The notes under the pieces: model-generated | What the model was told of the DNA's origin: nothing | The model's input: the letters and a program-made list of their open reading frames with translations, nothing else | Databases searched by the model: none | Shown: one piece after another, positions 24,598 to 34,896 of the stretch | How the letters are laid out: each line of letters begins with the position of its first letter | Numbering within the stretch: position 1 is the first letter of the stretch | From: Ganoderma boninense | Lineage: Eukaryota; Basidiomycota; Agaricomycetes; Polyporales; Polyporaceae | DNA: 64,000 nucleotides | Reading direction: 5' to 3' | NCBI GenBank assembly: GCA_002900995.3 | Contig: CM035309.1 | Span: 744,001-808,000 of the forward strand | Position numbers and translations under genes: made by a program

Positions 24598-26653
24598 TCA
24601 TGCTGCGGCGCCTTCCGTGGGACGGGCTCGGGGATGTCTCTCCGCTTGTTGCGCAGGGCCTTGACGGTGTTCCAATACCCGGGATTTCAGCATCCCTTGA
24701 AGGAGCAGGTGTTCTTTCTGCGAAAGATGCAGGAGGCCGAGCTGAATACCCTCTAGCAACGCGTCCAGTAGCGCGGGTTCAACGAGGCTCGGCTCCTTGT
24801 CGACAAGGGCTGCGAGGCCAGACACCAGCTTGCCCACACTGGCCGCCTCGAATATTGCGCCCGCTACATTGCACTGGACAAGGAAACCGCTGAGGTCGCG
24901 GAGCAGCTCCCGGAGTTGCTGTTTGTGATACTCGCCCTCACGGCGGACGATGCCATGGGGAAAGAGCACAACTGCGCATGCCTTCATGAATAGGTTGGGC
25001 AGGTTTTGCCGGCAGCAGTCCTTCGCGAACAGGATTATACTGCCCATATCTGAATGGGGCGATTTGAGAGGAGAGTTCCTTTGCATCAGGCCTATGGCAG
25101 GCACTCACCACGAGGATAGTAGGAATGGGGCATTGCGAGTGTACCTTCGCATAGCAAATTGAGTGCCGCGCGACGGAGGGGGAACGGCTCGTTCCTGTGT
25201 ATTAGGCTAGTGACGCCATCTAGCACCCACACGACGAATGAAGGGATCTTCTTTTCCGCTTTACTTGCCCCAAGAGAGAACTCCCATAAGGTCCACAACA
25301 CGTCCAGTCGGCTAATCCTTGATGGATTATGGTCACCAAGGTTGTTCCGGAGCCGAAGAAGCTTCAACAGCATCCTGACCGTGCGTTCCTGGGACCTCCT
25401 GTCAAAATTGCTGCCGGCGTCGCGCAGTAGGTGGCTGCATGAGCGTGAGCGGACTTGTTCCATCAGCGCGGCTGGGGCAAGGTTGGACTTCTGCGCGATC
25501 ATCCCGAAGACGAGGACATCGGCGTTCTCGGAGCTGAGGTCTTGGATGACTGAAGCGACAGAGTCTTGGACGTCGGAGTGGTCTATGTATGTCGTTTGTA
25601 CCCATTTCATCGCTTTTAGGTCGAGCTCATCTTGGTGTGTCTGTACTACAGCTGTGTCGCGGTCGTCCCAGCTTTTGAAGCGGCGCTGGCGTGGCCTAGT
25701 GATCCAGGACTGTCCGGCGCCATCGACAGCGTCCAGTACCATCCGTACTTGGTATAGCCATGAGGAAAGGACTTCGGACACAGAGATAGCCACCCAAGAC
25801 TGCGGTGACTTGAAGGGACAGCGGCGGGAGAAAGTTGGAGTAATCGCAGTGGCGATGTAGAAGAGAAGGGAAATCCCGACGATCGACGTGACAACACCAG
25901 CGACTGTGGTCTGTAGCGAGAAGAGGAAGTCGACAAGGCCTGCGAAAAATAATATGAGGGACAGTTCGAGGAGAATGGGGAGGAATGCCATGATCTCGGG
26001 GACGTTCCAGGCGACTAAGCCGTCAAAGCGATGTTGCCGTAAGCGAACGCTATCACGGGAAGGTAGCGACACCTCGGTCATGTACTCCCGAAGCCACTGC
26101 TTGACCATGATACCTATCAGCGCAGATACGAGTGCGCATACAAGGCTGGTGAACCACAGCGTATTGATTCGTATGCTTTGAGTAGAGGGATGCGCAGTTG
26201 ATAGCGAGTTTGGTTGGAGTGTCAAGTTACGGCCGTCTTGCTGGAGAAGTTGAGAAATCGTTTGTAGTATCTGGACCGTCTCTTGGGATGAGTCATCTTG
26301 GAGGAGTTTGTACGCTTCTACGTTGAAGGCAGTGACGACCGCGGAGAATAAACCAGCCTGTGATGGTGTTAACTTGTGATTTGTTCTGTTGTAGATCTGG
26401 GACAGCTCACGAAAACCAGTAAGGTATCGATTTCTTCTTTCCAGGCTCGCACCATAGCATCGTCGTGCTCTTTCATTAGGCGAGCATATGCAGACCAGTC
26501 TACGGGCTGTTCATCGTCACTGTCTGCCTGGTCAATGGGCATTAGAGCGACAGGTAACATGCGACAAAACGGTCGAAGCACCTCTCGAAGCACCTTATAA
26601 CGCATATGATCCGACTTTTGAGTGGATGATTGAGAACTAGCATCCGTAGACAT
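24598..26653 (-). CDS. DUF6535-type membrane protein
   Basis: Three exons on the minus strand (26653-26411, 26357-25145, 25091-24598) give 649 residues. The start is ATG 26653 (MSTDASSQ); the longer open frame upstream has no ATG. The DUF6535 core is clear: WSAYARLMKEHDDAMVRAWK, then TLLVFAGLFSAVVTAFNVEA and TLWFTSLVCALVSALIGI, with two more membrane helices (FLPILLELSLILFFAGLVDF and a VVTSIVGISLLFYIA region). The long C-terminal half is helical. The family is expanded in Agaricomycetes and its function is unknown. The final 30 or so residues look wrong: a shift of one base near 24690 would give a tail with WNTVKALRNKRRDIPEP ending at a stop at 24591-24593, which reads much more like protein. 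This is a possible frameshift beside the MITE. Confidence 0.8.
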
Positions 26654-26944
26654 GGTGGAGAAGGAGAACGTTGTTGATACATGGTGATGATGATGGTCAG
26701 CGAGTTGGAAGCTTCGCGTGGGTAAGTAACTTGGAGGAGCCTCGAAATAATGAGACGCGAGCACGTGATACGACGCGTCAAAAATGGGCGGCTAGTGGCC
26801 ACGCGGCGGAGGTTCGAGTTTGGGCGTTCGACGTTCACTCAGACGCAGCTCAGACTCGTTCACCGGCATCCACGTCTGCCCTTTGTCCCGCCCCTCGTCC
26901 CTCACTCCTTTCTTTCTCTCCATCCCATCTCAGCGACACCAGCC
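26654..26944. promoter_or_regulatory. Divergent promoter between DUF6535 and formin-like genes
   Basis: Only 291 bp separate the two opposite start codons, so control elements are shared. A pyrimidine-rich tract sits directly before the plus-strand ATG (about 26885-26940). No TATA box is evident. Confidence 0.6.
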
Positions 26945-29334
26945 ATGTTCAAAAGCATCCTTCCCTCGAGGCGCATCCCGTCCTCTGATTTCCAGATGCT
27001 CACCTCTCCAATAGACCCTCCCGAATCGGACGCCAATGGCAAAGAGAACTACTTTGCAATCCCTTACGACTCCACCACGACTAACAATGCGAAACCCAAG
27101 ACCGAGAAACGAAAGAAGATGAAGGGCAAAGCCTTGCCTGAACAAGAGACACCCGAGGACTTCGACAGGCTGCTGGTGAGTCTCACCTTCGCTCTCGATC
27201 TCGCCCGTGCTCCATAACATGTATATGCGTCGCCATCATCCTTTCGTCGATCCTTGCTGCTGCCACATTACCAATCACTGGCTCTCATTGTGCACTTGTT
27301 AACTGTCGAGCAATGCTCCCGTTCATTTGGGTCTTGCAGTTCGTCGCTAGGTTTACAGACAACCATACTGACACTGCATATACTCAGGACGAGCTCCAAA
27401 TCCCTTCTACACTCCGACCTAAACTGGCCACCATGGACCCTACAGTCAAGGCTGCCTTTCTCAAGTCCTCTCAAGTCCTAGCGCAGATGAAACCCGCCCC
27501 CGCACCTCTCACTCCCCGCACCCTCCGCCGCGTACACAGCAGCGAATCCATGCTTTCCTCCCCTCGACCTCAGAAGCCCTCCCTAGAGGAGTACGATCTC
27601 ACTGAGACACCTATCATCCCCATGGCCCTCGGAACTAGCCATTCTCGTGGCAAGTCCCTCGACGTCAGGCGGCAAGCCATGGAGCCTAAGCCAGCGCCGA
27701 TTGCCCCTCTCAAGGTCTCCAAGGACAAGAAGAAGTCCTCTACCACCACACCGGAGAAATACGTCAACATGCTCCTTTCCCAGTCCAGCACCAACATGGA
27801 CATCGAGGTTATCAAGAAGCTCCGGCTTCTTCTCCGAAACGAATCAGCGAAGTGTGTTAGACATTTGCGTGTAACATTCATAATCTGACCTTGTTGTAGC
27901 TGGACAGAAGCCTTCGTCCAGCATGGCGGGTATGATGCTATTCTTACTCGCCTGAACGAGATCCTTGACGTTGAGTGGCGGTGAGTCGTCCGCTTTCTTC
28001 CCTGTCGCACCTTCGGTGCTCATGGCATACACAGGGAAGAGCAGCACGACGATCAGATCCTCCACGAGCTTCTCCGCTGCGTCAAGGCACTTTCGACCTC
28101 TGCTGTCGGCTGCGTGGCTCTCCGAGATAACTGCCCCGCGCCCTTTGATAAACTTATCACCCTGCTGTACTCCGACAAGAAACCTGGCGATGTCCCGACG
28201 CGACAACTCATTGTCGAGCTCCTGCTCAATCTCTTTGACTTGTATCCCCCCTCATCCCTTCCCTCCACTGGCAGCCCCGCTGCAGCCTTGTCACACTCGC
28301 GTTCGCGTTCTGTCCCATGGGAGCTGTCGGCAAACGCTATGAGCTCCACAAGCAACTTGGTCGTGCTCCCGCGTCCTCATGCCACTCTTTTCTCGCTGAT
28401 CAAGACCTTGTTGCTCACGCCCGCACCACTACCTAGCGAGGCCCCTGGTACGCCACTCGAACCGCATGCTTTCATTGAGGACCTGCATCGGCCGCGAGTC
28501 TACAAGACGTACCTTCAAGAACTCAGCGACGTCTGCAGAGACTATTTCTGGGTTTTCTGCCATCCTAGTAACACTGTCTGGGATCTCCACGAGACTGACG
28601 AGGCGAAGGTCGAGAAGCCTCGCGCGCCAGGTGGTATGACTGGTGGCGTAGAGTTCGAGGCGATGTGTTACATGGTCAGTGATCATGCCGTATATGCGCA
28701 ATGAGAGGCAAAATGCTGACGCACCGCATGCAGACGATGCACTTCAAGTTCCTCAACGCTATTGCCAGCCACGTCCGGACCCTTAACTTGCCTAAGGATC
28801 ATGAGCACTCGGCATACCGTTTCCATCAGGACATGTTCCAGTCTGGTATCGAGCGTATTATCTCTGTACGTATCTTCCGCTAACTATATGCGCTGCGCTT
28901 ACTCACCTCTTTGACAACAACAACATCACCAGGTCGCGCGCAAGGCGTCGACAACCTACTACCCAACTCTCCACCTCGAGATTGCAAGATACGTCGCATC
29001 GGCAGGTCTGTCCGGCGTCGACGTCCCCTGGTCACTTTCACGCATGATCGGGCAGCCCCCCACGGCGATGCGCAAACACGCCTTCGTCGTGGCCCCAGCC
29101 CCCGTCCCCGTCGGTCTCCCACCGCGGACTCCACCGTCGAGGAGCACCCCCACGACTCCGACGAAGCGCAGCGTGCCCCCGTCTGGCTTCGCGGGGTATG
29201 ACGCGCGGCCGCACCCGGGCCAGTCGGTGTACCCGTCGGGGTACGCGGCGGCACAGAGCAGGACGTCGATCGACGTCGAGCGTGGACGGACGCCGGCGCC
29301 GCAGAGCAGGAAGGTCACACCGATGTTCAACTGA
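26945..29334 (+). CDS. Formin-type GBD/FH3 domain protein lacking FH1-FH2
   Basis: Six exons (26945-27175, 27388-27851, 27900-27980, 28035-28674, 28734-28865, 28933-29334) give 649 residues. The order of landmarks matches the regulatory half of diaphanous-type formins: a GTPase-binding start (TPEDFDRLLDELQIPSTLRP), then an armadillo-like FH3 part (PEKYVNMLLSQSSTNMDIEV, SWTEAFVQHGGYDAI-like segment read as NWTEAF, LLRCVKALSTSAVGCVALRD, MHFKFLNAIASHVRTLNL). The protein then ends in a Pro/Ser/Thr-rich tail without the FH1 polyproline or FH2 actin-nucleating domain. It probably binds a Rho-family GTPase and acts as a scaffold or competitor of formins. Function is inferred from the domains only. 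All exon phases agree and the stop is TGA at 29332-29334. Confidence 0.85.
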
Positions 29335-30048
29335 GATCCTCGTCGGCGGCGGTTGTGCTATTGTTGTTTTCGTGATAGACTTTGACGAGACGGGACGAGA
29401 TGGACGAGGATGACTGATGACGAATCCGCACGCATGCTCCCTTTCTTTGTTCTTTTTCCTATAGTCTTATGCCATTGGATTCCCAATTTTCCGCTTTGCG
29501 TTTTCCTTTCTTTTTTTTTCATTTTCTGGTAATTTTTCTTCTGAATGTTGTGTTTGACTATTATCGCGTACCACGGGTGCGTTTCGACTGTTTGCGTTGA
29601 TGATGCTGTGCTTGTACTTATGTATCGTGAACAATGGCGCTTGGTCGACCATGTCTGAGTATCAAAACGTGCCGTAATGCGCTGTCTTTCCATTATATGC
29701 GCCAACAATGTGCAGAGCTGTCATCTGCTCGGTATCGTCGAAATTACTCCAGTGCGAAGGACAAGGCATATTATCGATCTTGTATACAAGGCCGACACGG
29801 TGTCGTTACTGCTAGCAACATGTTTAGCATCTCCGAATATCTGGCGAGTACATGTGGTTTCACCCCCAATTCCTTCGCTCTATATCCAACGAAATTCGTC
29901 AGCACGAAGGTTGCAGGATTAGGATTCGTGGTCATAAGGTTAGTGCATGTTCGTCAGTGGCATGACTTGTTTTCGCACAGGCGTGAGATGAACAACAAAC
30001 AACAGAATGAAAACAGGTAACCGTGGATGTTTTCCATTTCACCAAGTC
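29335..30048. other. Convergent 3' intergenic region
   Basis: The plus-strand formin-like gene and the minus-strand hypothetical gene end here. A T-rich run at about 29505-29545 could belong to the 3' processing signals of the plus-strand transcript. No gene is supported. Confidence 0.5.
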
Positions 30049-31484
30049 TCACAACACCTCCATAGCGCCCCATTCCAGGACCCTGAAACGGCCTTTGTCT
30101 GTCGCCTCAGGCTTCACGCCCACGACGCTCGCCCAGTCGACCTCGCCCACGCGGCGCCTCGCAGCGGCCCACACGTCAGACTCGGCCGCCGCAGCGGGCA
30201 CCCCACGGAAGAGCATCATGACGCGCGTGACGACGTCCGGGGCGGGGCGCACGACGAGCTCCGCCGCGCGCTCGTACACGGGCTGCGGGAGGAACCGGAG
30301 CGCGACGAACGGCTGCTTCGCGAGGAGTGGCAGCCAGTACGTGACGAAGTCGGTGCGCGCGGCGGTGTGCAGTGTGAGCCGCTGCAGCGCCCCGTCCAGG
30401 TACGGCAGCAGCGCGGCGAAGGGCAGAAGCACTGCTGTCGGGCTCGACGGGTCGAGCAGGGGTGCCGCGGGGTCGAAGTGCTCGTGACTCGGACTTGGGC
30501 TTGGACTGGGATTTGGGGTGGAGGCGAGAGCGAATTCGTCTGCGGGGCTGAGAGGGGGGCTGGGGGGCGCGGCGTTGCGGGCGGCGGCAGCCTCCCAGAA
30601 GAGGTAGGCGAGCTCGAGGGCGGTGCCATGCTCGACGAGCGTGCCGTCCGGATTCGCGGAGACCGTCCACGAGATGGCTTGTCTGCCGTCTGGCTCGCGT
30701 TTGGGCTCTACGAGCGGGTAGATGTGCGTGAACGACCACTGGGGCACGAGGCGGACGGAGACGGCGACTTCCGGGAGGGGTCGGGGCGGGAAGAGGTACA
30801 CGACGGGCTTGCGCATCGTTATGCCGTATGACGGGTAGCTGTACGTTTCGGGGGGAGTCGGAGACCTCCTCGGAGGCTCTACGGGTATGTATGAAGGGAT
30901 GGAGATACTCTCCTCTGAGGAAGAGGGAGGCGGTGGCGGCTGGGGTATGGGTTGTGGTTGGGGCGTGTGTTGTGGCGCAGGTGGGAGGGCTTGTGGAGGT
31001 GAGCGTGGCTGGATTCTGGGGACGGTTAGAGGGGGAGGGTTGTGTCTGGACATTAAAATAACATGTTGAGCAAGAAAAATATTGTACATATGGGCGCTAC
31101 GTACCTCGTGGACGACTTTGACGTGGAGGGTGGAATATCTGAACACCGTGCTTCACTCGGAGGGGGTTGGGGCTTCTCCGGCATTGGAGTTTCCTTCTCG
31201 GGATCCAGCCTCTCGAAGGCAGAGATCCTGACCATATCCAGCCAGGAGCCGTCCGGCAGTCGTTTCAAGAGATCATCTGTGACTTCGATCCTGCCACCGT
31301 CAGAAGTGCTTGTAACAAGGACATATTCATGTTCGACAGGCCCGAGACGAAAGTGAGTACAAGCTTTCCTGATGACGGTCTAAACAAAGCAGTGACCATC
31401 AGCAAGTGTGTTGTAGGAAGGAGACCGTGCGTACCTCTGTGCTGTGGTTGGCGAATGCTGCAGTTCGCGAATTCCAGTTGACAT
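30049..31484 (-). CDS. Basidiomycete conserved protein of unknown function (YLFPP block)
   Basis: Three exons on the minus strand (31484-31435, 31368-31105, 31045-30049) give 436 residues. The start MSTGIRELQHSPTTAQ leads into FRLGPVEHEYVLVTSTSDGG and DDLLKRLPDGSWLDMVRI. A Pro-rich linker (QPQPIPQPPPPPSSS) is followed by the conserved block RKPVVYLFPPRPLPEVAVSV, VPQWSFTHIYP, the TVSANPDGTLVEHGTALELA part and YLFWEA, then TDFVTYWLPLLAKQPFVALR. I know this arrangement from other mushroom-forming fungi as an uncharacterised protein. No catalytic motif, signal peptide or membrane helix is evident. Splice phases agree throughout. It ends head-on against the formin-like gene. Confidence 0.8.
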
Positions 31485-32652
31485 GAACGAGCCGTGAGTC
31501 TCTATTAGTAGTGCTTAAAGCTCGTCTTAGTCGCCTCATGTGTTTCTCTGTAAAATTTCCTTGGTCTTATGTGCGCGCACAGAGCGTAAGCATACAAGGC
31601 AATTGGGCGAGGGTAGGTGTATGTGTGGAAGACGAACGGGGGCATGTTGAATCGGACCTTCAATTTGATGCCAATATTGGGACAGGAACGGAGCTTGAAT
31701 TCAGGGATTATGCGCACCGCCACTCCCAACTATCCCACGCTGAGTCTGCTGCTACTTACATAAGTATTTCGCCCTTTGACGTACCTGCGCACGGCCTCCG
31801 CCTGCATTCATCTTCTTGTGCCTAAATACCTAATAGCACATCCGTACAAACGGCAAGTCACTAACAAGCTTCTCAATAACGCCTTCAATAACTCCCCTAA
31901 TCTAACACACCCATACGAAGTCACTTGTCGGTTCCTGAGCACAGGTGAGCACCTCTCGCAGACAAACTCTAAGCCTTGAATATAGAAACCGCGAGGACAA
32001 CCACCTCCGCACTCGGTACGCGTGCCGCTTCCTGGATAGGATGCGTAGCGTGCATGGGCTAGCACGTTCCAACGGAGAGGCTTGTCTGCGAGCATCTCTC
32101 GTAGACAAACTCCTCAGTGAGAATGTGCGAGCCCAGTGGCGGCGTATTCTTGTCCTTCCCTACGACCCTTCTGAGATGCGGCTGCGAGGTCTAGGGGAAG
32201 AGCGCATGATACGCCTACGTCGCACTTCGATTCCTTTATATTTCAGCGGAAAGGATGCTTTGTTTCGCTGGATACAAGCTTTATGCGGTGTTGGAACATC
32301 TTGTCTTTCTGATAACCAGACAAAGCAACGACGCCGCACATTCAGACGATATAGGCAGGCGGCATAATAGTATAGGACCGTCCATAAGATCCACACATTG
32401 GCCACTGCAGCGACGCCACACTGAATTTACGCCCAGGTGAATGGTATTAATATTGACGCCAACAGCTGGCCGTCAACGCACGTCTCTTTTGATCGACAGC
32501 AATGCGTTGGTGTTGGCCAGACTTGGCGCATAGGAAGGTTCAATCTGTTCTAACATCTCCTCTTGCGATCAAGGTCAAGAGCAAATAGCCTGATTACTCT
32601 GGTATATGATACAGGTATTCCAAATCTCCGAGAACATCAAACATGCTCAAGC
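31485..32652. other. Intergenic, nothing recognised
   Basis: About 1.2 kb between the hypothetical gene promoter and the 3' end of the first CsbD-like gene. A plus-strand frame at 31945-32367 (140 codons) has no recognisable family and an Arg/Leu-rich composition, so I treat it as chance. Confidence 0.5.
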
Positions 32653-33093
32653 CTAGGGCTCGTTGATCTCCTGCTGCGCCTGGCCCTTGTCATGGCGAAT
32701 GTTTCCTGTCCCGCCGACTCCGTCAGTCTTCGATCCCAGGGCTCCATGAGTAGGAGGATGTCTCACCTTCGAGCTCCTGCTGGCGATCGCCGGTGATGGC
32801 ACCGACGACGGCATCCTTCTTGCCGCCAAGGCGGTCGGTGACACCCTCGACGTAGCCCTGAGCCTGGGCGGCCTTGTACTCGACCTCGCCCTGGGCGTGC
32901 TCCTCCTTGCCCGACTGGGACCAGGAGGTGGCACCGGTGAGGTCGCCGATGGTCTCAACGACGGTGCCCTTGAGGGAGTGGTACTGGCCGGTGGCCTTGC
33001 TGTACGAGACGTCAGCAACCATCATGGCAGGCACGCAGGCCTAGGGAAACCGATGACTCACGAGGGCTGGTCGGTGTTGGCGTTGTAAGACAT
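32653..33093 (-). CDS. CsbD-like small stress protein A
   Basis: Three exons on the minus strand (33093-33062, 32999-32767, 32705-32653) give 105 residues, beginning [20 protein letters not shown]. The CsbD-like pattern is visible: [20 protein letters not shown], then [36 protein letters not shown] and a closing [15 protein letters not shown]. Such small hydrophilic proteins are known from bacterial sigma-B stress regulons and are common in fungi; their biochemical role is unsettled. The exon pattern is the same as in the plus-strand neighbour at 33729, including an identical exon 2 length of 233 nt. The two are an inverted duplication. Confidence 0.92.
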
Positions 33094-33188
33094 GGTGAGT
33101 GCGTTAGAAAGTGTTCGTGAGGTGAAGTGAGGATGGGTGGTATGTGGTGGTGTGTGTTGATGGGGATCTTGAGACGAAGTTCGCTGGG

Positions 33189-33195
33189 CTTATAT
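33189..33195 (-). promoter_or_regulatory. TATA box of CsbD-like gene A
   Basis: ATATAAG on the minus strand, about 96 bp upstream of the ATG at 33093. Confidence 0.6.
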
Positions 33196-33544
33196 GCGTT
33201 TCGTGGGCCCGAGTTTCGCGATGTTTCTGGAGTACTTCTTGCGTCATTGCACTCGCAGTGGGGCCGTCGACGACAGTCATGTGGTTCCTGGTTGAACAGT
33301 CCTGGGATACGGACTGTCGTCGGGCTCCACGCGGAGGCGAACAAACTTTGCAATTTGGATAATTGTGAACGGTCTGGAACCGGGGAATGCACAGGGAGTA
33401 ACACACGCCGGGGTGTTTGTGTGGTGGTCACAGGCGGTGACGTAGGGTGACGATGGACAGGGGTGGCGCGGGAGTTGAGTCAATGACGCTGATGGCTTTA
33501 GATCCCATCTCGTGGTCACCAAAACCAGCGACTCGTCCGCCGCC

Positions 33545-33552
33545 TGACGTCA
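33545..33552. promoter_or_regulatory. CRE palindrome TGACGTCA
   Basis: A perfect 8-bp bZIP site of the type bound by Atf1/CREB-like factors, central between the two stress genes. Binding is inferred from the motif alone. Confidence 0.55.
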
Positions 33553-33617
33553 TCCTCAGCCCGTTTGGGCAGAAGTGGTTGACCTTGCGATCCGGGCCCA
33601 GAATCCAGCCAACGCAG

Positions 33618-33625
33618 TATATAAA
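33618..33625 (+). promoter_or_regulatory. TATA box of CsbD-like gene B
   Basis: TATATAAA, 104 bp upstream of the ATG at 33729 and followed by a C/T-rich stretch that could hold the transcription start. Confidence 0.7.
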
Positions 33626-33728
33626 GGGCCCCGTCTCTGCGACTGCTTCCTCATTCCAGCTTCATACTCTTCTACATACCACACACTCCATCGCTTCCCT
33701 TCATACCCCACACAACTCCTTCACCATC

Positions 33729-34178
33729 ATGTCTTCCAACAGCGGCGAGCCCAGGTGAGCACCATCCCTCCCCCCGCCGCCCGACCCTCAGGCGTCTGAG
33801 CTCATCGCTGACGTCCTCTGTGCGAGCAGCAAGACCACCGGCCAGTTCCACTCCCTCAAGGGCACCGCCGTCGAGGCCGTCGGCAACCTGACCGGCTCCG
33901 ACTCCTGGACCCAGTCGGGCAAGGAGGAGCACGCCCAGGGCGAGGCCGAGTACAAGGCCGCGCAGGCCAAGGGCTACGCCGAGGGCACCATGGACCGCCT
34001 CGGCGGCAAGAAGGACGCTGTCGTCGGCGCCGTCATGGGCGACCGCGAGCAGGAGGTCTCTGGTATGTCCCCGTCAGCCCCGCAGATGAAGATGACGTCG
34101 ATGGCTGACACGTTGGATGCAGGCAACGTCCGCCACGACAAGGGCGAGGCCCAGCAGGACGTCAACAAGAGCTCTTGA
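33729..34178 (+). CDS. CsbD-like small stress protein B
   Basis: Three exons (33729-33754, 33830-34062, 34123-34178) give 104 residues, beginning [19 protein letters not shown]. It shares with its neighbour the blocks [38 protein letters not shown] and [15 protein letters not shown]. Codon use is strongly biased to C/G in third positions, suggesting high expression. Both introns interrupt the same codons as in the minus-strand copy, which supports descent from one gene by inverted duplication. Its role is likely protection under stress, inferred from the family. Confidence 0.93.
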
Positions 34179-34896
34179 GCTCTCGTGGGCCTAGCCGCGC
34201 GGAGTTGTACGATAGACGACATTACGGCCTCGTAATGTTGGGACTTTTGTATCATACCAGTGTATCCCCAGGCCGCATGACTGTATAAAATCCCATTCAG
34301 TTATTCTTGAAGGACATCTCCATACCATGTCTGCATGCGCAAACTGTGCCGAACCAGAAGTTTGAATGCAACTGAAGCTTGGAAATCTACCACAGAATTG
34401 TGAAGAGAAATCACGAGACTTGCAGCGGGCATGATTAGATCCGTCACAAACGCGCGATGTGATTCTATCTACAGGGGCCATGGTCGTCGATGCTGTTATA
34501 CACGTGAAATCGTACAGGCATATCCAGAACGATGCGTGAGACGTCTAAGCTCTATTCGGGAGGTCGCGGGGCAGAGTATGGACGAGGAGGTGAATGCAAA
34601 GATAAGTACCTCTCTCTATCTGTGCGTTCAGACAGGAGGTGAAGGCACCAACTTCCAAGCCATGATGCATGAGAACGATTAGGGTGGGAGGGTAGTGGAG
34701 TGAGTGTGTGGGGGATTAGAGTAATGGCAAAAAAGAAGTCCAATGGAGGGGCAAGAACAGAATGAACCTTACAAGATGAGGATAGGACGAATAATTAAGG
34801 CGCGGAGAGCCGCTGGATTATTTTATACGACGTCTATGGCGTGTCGAGGAGGTCGGAGGTCAGACAAGAAGTGATGCGCGGGCCCGTCCGAGTCGC
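34179..34896. other. Convergent intergenic region
   Basis: The CsbD-like B gene ends here on the plus strand and trehalase ends on the minus strand. No gene is supported between them. Confidence 0.5.

Larger units (their letters stand above)
33094..33728. promoter_or_regulatory. Shared divergent promoter of the two CsbD-like genes
   Basis: This 635-bp region lies between the opposite starts. It holds a TATA box facing each gene, both roughly 100 bp from the ATG, plus a palindromic CRE (TGACGTCA at 33545) and a TGACGTAG half-type site at 33438. The layout suggests inducible, possibly coordinated expression. Confidence 0.75.

Noticed and set aside
31945..32367. 140-codon plus-strand frame in an intergenic region
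   Set aside because: No family resemblance, no supporting splice structure and a chance-like composition.
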